26,244 nt of DNA from an uncultured Muribaculaceae bacterium (lineage in GTDB: Bacteria > Bacteroidota > Bacteroidia > Bacteroidales > Muribaculaceae): NCBI GenBank assembly GCA_958439725.1, contig CAUBWJ010000031.1, positions 1-26,244 on the forward strand, in the 5' to 3' direction. Under the pieces are notes generated by a model. That model was not told the DNA's origin. It worked only from the letters and a program-made list of their open reading frames with translations, and did not search any database. Below are positions 23,617-26,244 of the stretch, piece after piece; position 1 is the first letter of the stretch; every line of letters starts with the position of its first letter. The position numbers and the translations under genes are program-made.

Positions 23617-26097
23617 ATGAGTTTTACCGAAAAGTTTCTGCGGCCTGTGGCCATCGCCACGCTGTTTCTGACAGCTTTTGCCGCACGCGCCGACTATTCC
23701 GGCACTGTGTTCGTGGACTCCAACGCCAACGGCGTTCTCGACAACGGCGAGAAGCCTTTGAAAGGCGTGGCTGTGTCCGACGGTCTCAACGTTGTAAAAA
23801 CCGACGCCAAGGGACATTTCACCCTTCCCGGTTTCGACCGTGAGCGCTTCGTGTTCATCACCACTCCCTCGGGCTATCTGACCCACAACCGCCACTACAT
23901 CGCCATCTCTCCTGAGGTAAAGTCATACGACTTCGGCCTCATCCCCTATGATGCGAGAATAACCCGCGACGGCAAGCATAGCTTCATTCAGGTGACTGAT
24001 ACGGAGATTTTCAACACCGAGCTCAACGAAGACTGGGTGGACGACCTCCGCCGCTATGCCGCCAACGAAGGCGTGGCATTCATCATGCACACCGGCGACA
24101 TCTGCTACGACAACGGCCTGCGCGCCCACATACGCCTGATGAACACCGCCAATATGGGCGTGCCTGTGTTCTACGGCATCGGTAACCACGACCTCGTCAA
24201 GGGCAAATACGGCGAGGAACTTTTCGAGAGCCTGTATGGCCCGGTATATTATTCATTTGATGTCAACGGCACTCACTATGTGATGACCCCGATGGCAGGA
24301 GGCGACCACGCCCCGAGCTATAATACCGACCAGGTGGTGCGCTGGCTCCGCAACGACCTCGCGAATGTGCCCCAGGGTACCCCTCTCTACTTCTTCAACC
24401 ACGACCTCCCCTTCGCCAAAGGCAATTTCACCTACAAAGGCCGCACCGACAGCCTCAATCTCACAGACTACAATATCAAAGGATGGATTTACGGGCACTA
24501 CCATATCAACCATAAGCACGAAAACACTCCGGGTGCCTTCGTAATGTGTACATCCACCCCCGACAAGGGCGGTATCGACCATTCCACGAGTGCCTACCGT
24601 GTGGTCAACGTAGACCGCAACGGCAACTCCACAACCGAGCTGCGCTATTCCTACATCCGCGACCATGCCGTGATTGCATCACCGGCCGGACGCACATCAG
24701 CGCAGACTGTCACCGTCAACGCCTACTCATCGATCACACGCGTAAAGGATATAACCTACACCTGTTTCGAGGCTGGCAAGGCTGTCACCCCGGCGCGCCG
24801 TCTGACTCAGGCCACTGACTGGACGTGGACCGCTCCGCTTCAGATTCCCGTAGGCTTCGAGGGCAAGCGTCTCACCATCAAGGCTACCGTCACCTATACC
24901 AACGGCAACCGCATTGAGCAGACTTCCGACTTCATCTACTCTCCTTCGGGCGTGAACGTTGCTCCCGGCGCCGACTGGGACAATCTGCTTGGCAACGCCG
25001 CCCACAACGGAGGCCTCACCGGCGCCACAGTCGACAGCATCCCGGCTCTGGCATGGGTTAGCAACGTCGGAGCAAATATCTTCATGACCTCCCCGCTCAT
25101 TCACGACGGACGCATCTACACTGCCTCTGTCGATGAGGACGACAAGGGTTGTGCCGCCATCTACGCCCTCAACATCGCCGACGGCTCCATTGCATGGCGC
25201 TATCCCGTGAAGGCATCAATCAAAAACACCATAGCCATAACCGACAATAAGGTATTTGCCCAGGACGTAATGGGCAATCTCTATGCTGTGAACTGCGCCG
25301 ATGGTTCTACGGCATGGACTGCTACTCTGCCTGTGAGCTGGTATTACGCCCTGATCGAGGGTCTCGCCACCACCGATAACACCGTATTTGCAGGCACCGG
25401 CCGCGGGTTGGCGGCTTTCGACGCCCGCACCGGCCGTCGCCTCTGGCTCAACAACGACTGGAGTCAGGCCGAAGGCACCACTTCTACCCTCTCTGTCGGC
25501 GCCGGCGCCGTGCTCTGTGGAGCGCAGTGGAGCGCGCTCTTTGCCAACAACGAATCAACAGGCAAGAAACTATGGTCAATCGGTTCCGACGGTCTCAGCG
25601 ACCGTGGCGCCTCACCGGTGATTGTAAACGGTCTCGCCTACGTACCCTCCCGCCAGTCTTTCTTCATCATCGACGTGGCTTCCGGACGCATTGTCACCCG
25701 TAAAGAGCTCCCCGTCAAGGTCGACGTCACTTCGTCGCCACTTCTCGCCGGGAATGAGATTGTGTTCGGAACGTCGCAGGACGGTATCGTAGCCGTCGAC
25801 GCATCTTCTCTCGAACTCAAATGGAAGACTCCCACCCGCGACGCTCTTATCTATACCGGCCCTTACACCCGACCCGTATCGGCCCAGGTAGAGACAAGCC
25901 CCGTGGCCACAGCCAAATATATCTACGTGGCAGCCTCCGATGGCACAATCTACGGGCTTGAACGCGGCAACGGTCGCGTACGCTGGCGCTACAAGACCGG
26001 AGCGCCCATGTTCAGCTCCGTAGCCCCCTCGGGCAATATACTGGTGGCAACCGACTTCGGCGGCAACGTATACTGTTTCGGTTCTCCCCGCAAATAA
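23617..26097 (+). CDS. Secreted metallophosphatase fused to PQQ-type beta-propeller
   Basis: An 826-residue exported protein. The ATG at 23617 is chosen because it opens a signal peptide (MSFTEKFLRPVAIATLFLTAFAARA-DY); the frame stays open upstream to 23443 but without export features. Domains in order: an SdrD-B/MetallophosN-like domain (about 27-110, with VFVDSNANGVLDNGEKPLKG); a calcineurin-like phosphoesterase (about 118-400) with GD at 160-161, GNHD (189-192), FNHDLPF and GHYHINH, but with D-T-E at 128-130 where D-x-H is usual; a beta linker; and a propeller (about 510-826) with at least six W-docking repeats such as GSIAWRYPV, GKKLWSIGS and GRVRWRYKT. The role is unknown; a cell-envelope phosphoesterase is likely. 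A strong terminator follows. Confidence 0.87.
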   Translation: MSFTEKFLRPVAIATLFLTAFAARADYSGTVFVDSNANGVLDNGEKPLKGVAVSDGLNVVKTDAKGHFTLPGFDRERFVFITTPSGYLTHNRHYIAISPEVKSYDFGLIPYDARITRDGKHSFIQVTDTEIFNTELNEDWVDDLRRYAANEGVAFIMHTGDICYDNGLRAHIRLMNTANMGVPVFYGIGNHDLVKGKYGEELFESLYGPVYYSFDVNGTHYVMTPMAGGDHAPSYNTDQVVRWLRNDLANVPQGTPLYFFNHDLPFAKGNFTYKGRTDSLNLTDYNIKGWIYGHYHINHKHENTPGAFVMCTSTPDKGGIDHSTSAYRVVNVDRNGNSTTELRYSYIRDHAVIASPAGRTSAQTVTVNAYSSITRVKDITYTCFEAGKAVTPARRLTQATDWTWTAPLQIPVGFEGKRLTIKATVTYTNGNRIEQTSDFIYSPSGVNVAPGADWDNLLGNAAHNGGLTGATVDSIPALAWVSNVGANIFMTSPLIHDGRIYTASVDEDDKGCAAIYALNIADGSIAWRYPVKASIKNTIAITDNKVFAQDVMGNLYAVNCADGSTAWTATLPVSWYYALIEGLATTDNTVFAGTGRGLAAFDARTGRRLWLNNDWSQAEGTTSTLSVGAGAVLCGAQWSALFANNESTGKKLWSIGSDGLSDRGASPVIVNGLAYVPSRQSFFIIDVASGRIVTRKELPVKVDVTSSPLLAGNEIVFGTSQDGIVAVDASSLELKWKTPTRDALIYTGPYTRPVSAQVETSPVATAKYIYVAASDGTIYGLERGNGRVRWRYKTGAPMFSSVAPSGNILVATDFGGNVYCFGSPRK

Positions 26098-26127
26098 CAA
26101 GATATAACTCACCACAATAACCCGCAC

Positions 26128-26170
26128 AAAGCGGTGTGTCGGAATTCATAATCCGACACACCGCTTTTTT
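26128..26170 (+). terminator. Strong rho-independent terminator
   Basis: A perfect 16-bp stem (26128-26143 with 26152-26167) around the loop ATTCATAA, followed by a T run to 26170 and further T-rich sequence. It sits about 30 bases after the stop of the fusion gene. It shares CGACACACCGC with the terminator at 19575-19626. Confidence 0.92.
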
Positions 26171-26189
26171 CGTTTTTATTTTTATTATT

Positions 26190-26221
26190 GGCAGGGTGGA
26201 CATTTGGGGTGATGGATTGCG
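26190..26221 (+). repeat. Right arm of 32-bp perfect inverted repeat
   Basis: Identical over 32 bp to the reverse complement of 19-50. Its GTGGACAT (26196-26203) occurs again at the very end of the window (26237-26244), 41 bases on, which hints at an internal repeat of a larger element cut by the boundary. Confidence 0.85.
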
Positions 26222-26244
26222 TTGCAAAAGTTCTAAGTGGACAT

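Overview
The window looks like chromosomal DNA from a GC-rich member of the Bacteroidales, most likely of the Muribaculaceae kind. The reasons are several promoters of the Bacteroidota form TTTG-N19/20-TAnnTTTG, AT-rich leaders in place of strong Shine-Dalgarno sites, a DUF3256-xseA-xseB cluster, a gene for DAHP synthase fused to chorismate mutase, and many exported GH2 enzymes. The genus is an inference; there is no rRNA gene or other marker here.

Layout. At 253-416 a tRNA-Phe unit (promoter, gene, terminator) reads leftward. At 774-4794 a rightward cluster holds a DbpA-like DEAD-box helicase, an exported DUF3256 protein and both subunits of exonuclease VII. At 4856-11389 follow an exported GH2 beta-mannosidase, an AraC-family regulator and a large exported GH2 enzyme of beta-galactosidase type, closed by a terminator at about 11451. 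At 11672-15139, which is more AT-rich, an AraC-family regulator faces a leftward two-gene unit: an exported beta-propeller protein and a Tat-type alkaline-phosphatase-superfamily protein. At 15363-19626 lies an aromatic amino acid operon: promoter, leader, prephenate dehydratase, aminotransferase, DAHP synthase/chorismate mutase, prephenate dehydrogenase, terminator. At 19643-23434 a leftward pair encodes a secreted metallophosphatase and a GH2 lipoprotein. At 23617-26097 a divergent gene encodes a secreted metallophosphatase joined to a PQQ-type beta-propeller, followed by a strong hairpin terminator.

The most striking find is in the leader of the aromatic operon. An 18-codon ORF at 15447-15503 encodes MKTNRFYAYFFGYFIPHE, in which seven of nine consecutive residues are Phe or Tyr. 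Downstream are a GC-rich hairpin (15567-15596) just before pheA and, right after the leader stop, a near-copy of the hairpin's 3' arm (AAGCGGGCC against AAGCGGGTC). This is the arrangement expected of ribosome-mediated attenuation by Phe and Tyr supply.

The two ends of the window carry a perfect 32-bp inverted repeat (19-50 and 26190-26221), which suggests that the window is bounded by copies of a dispersed repeat. No CRISPR array, complete insertion sequence, rRNA or SusC/SusD pair was seen.
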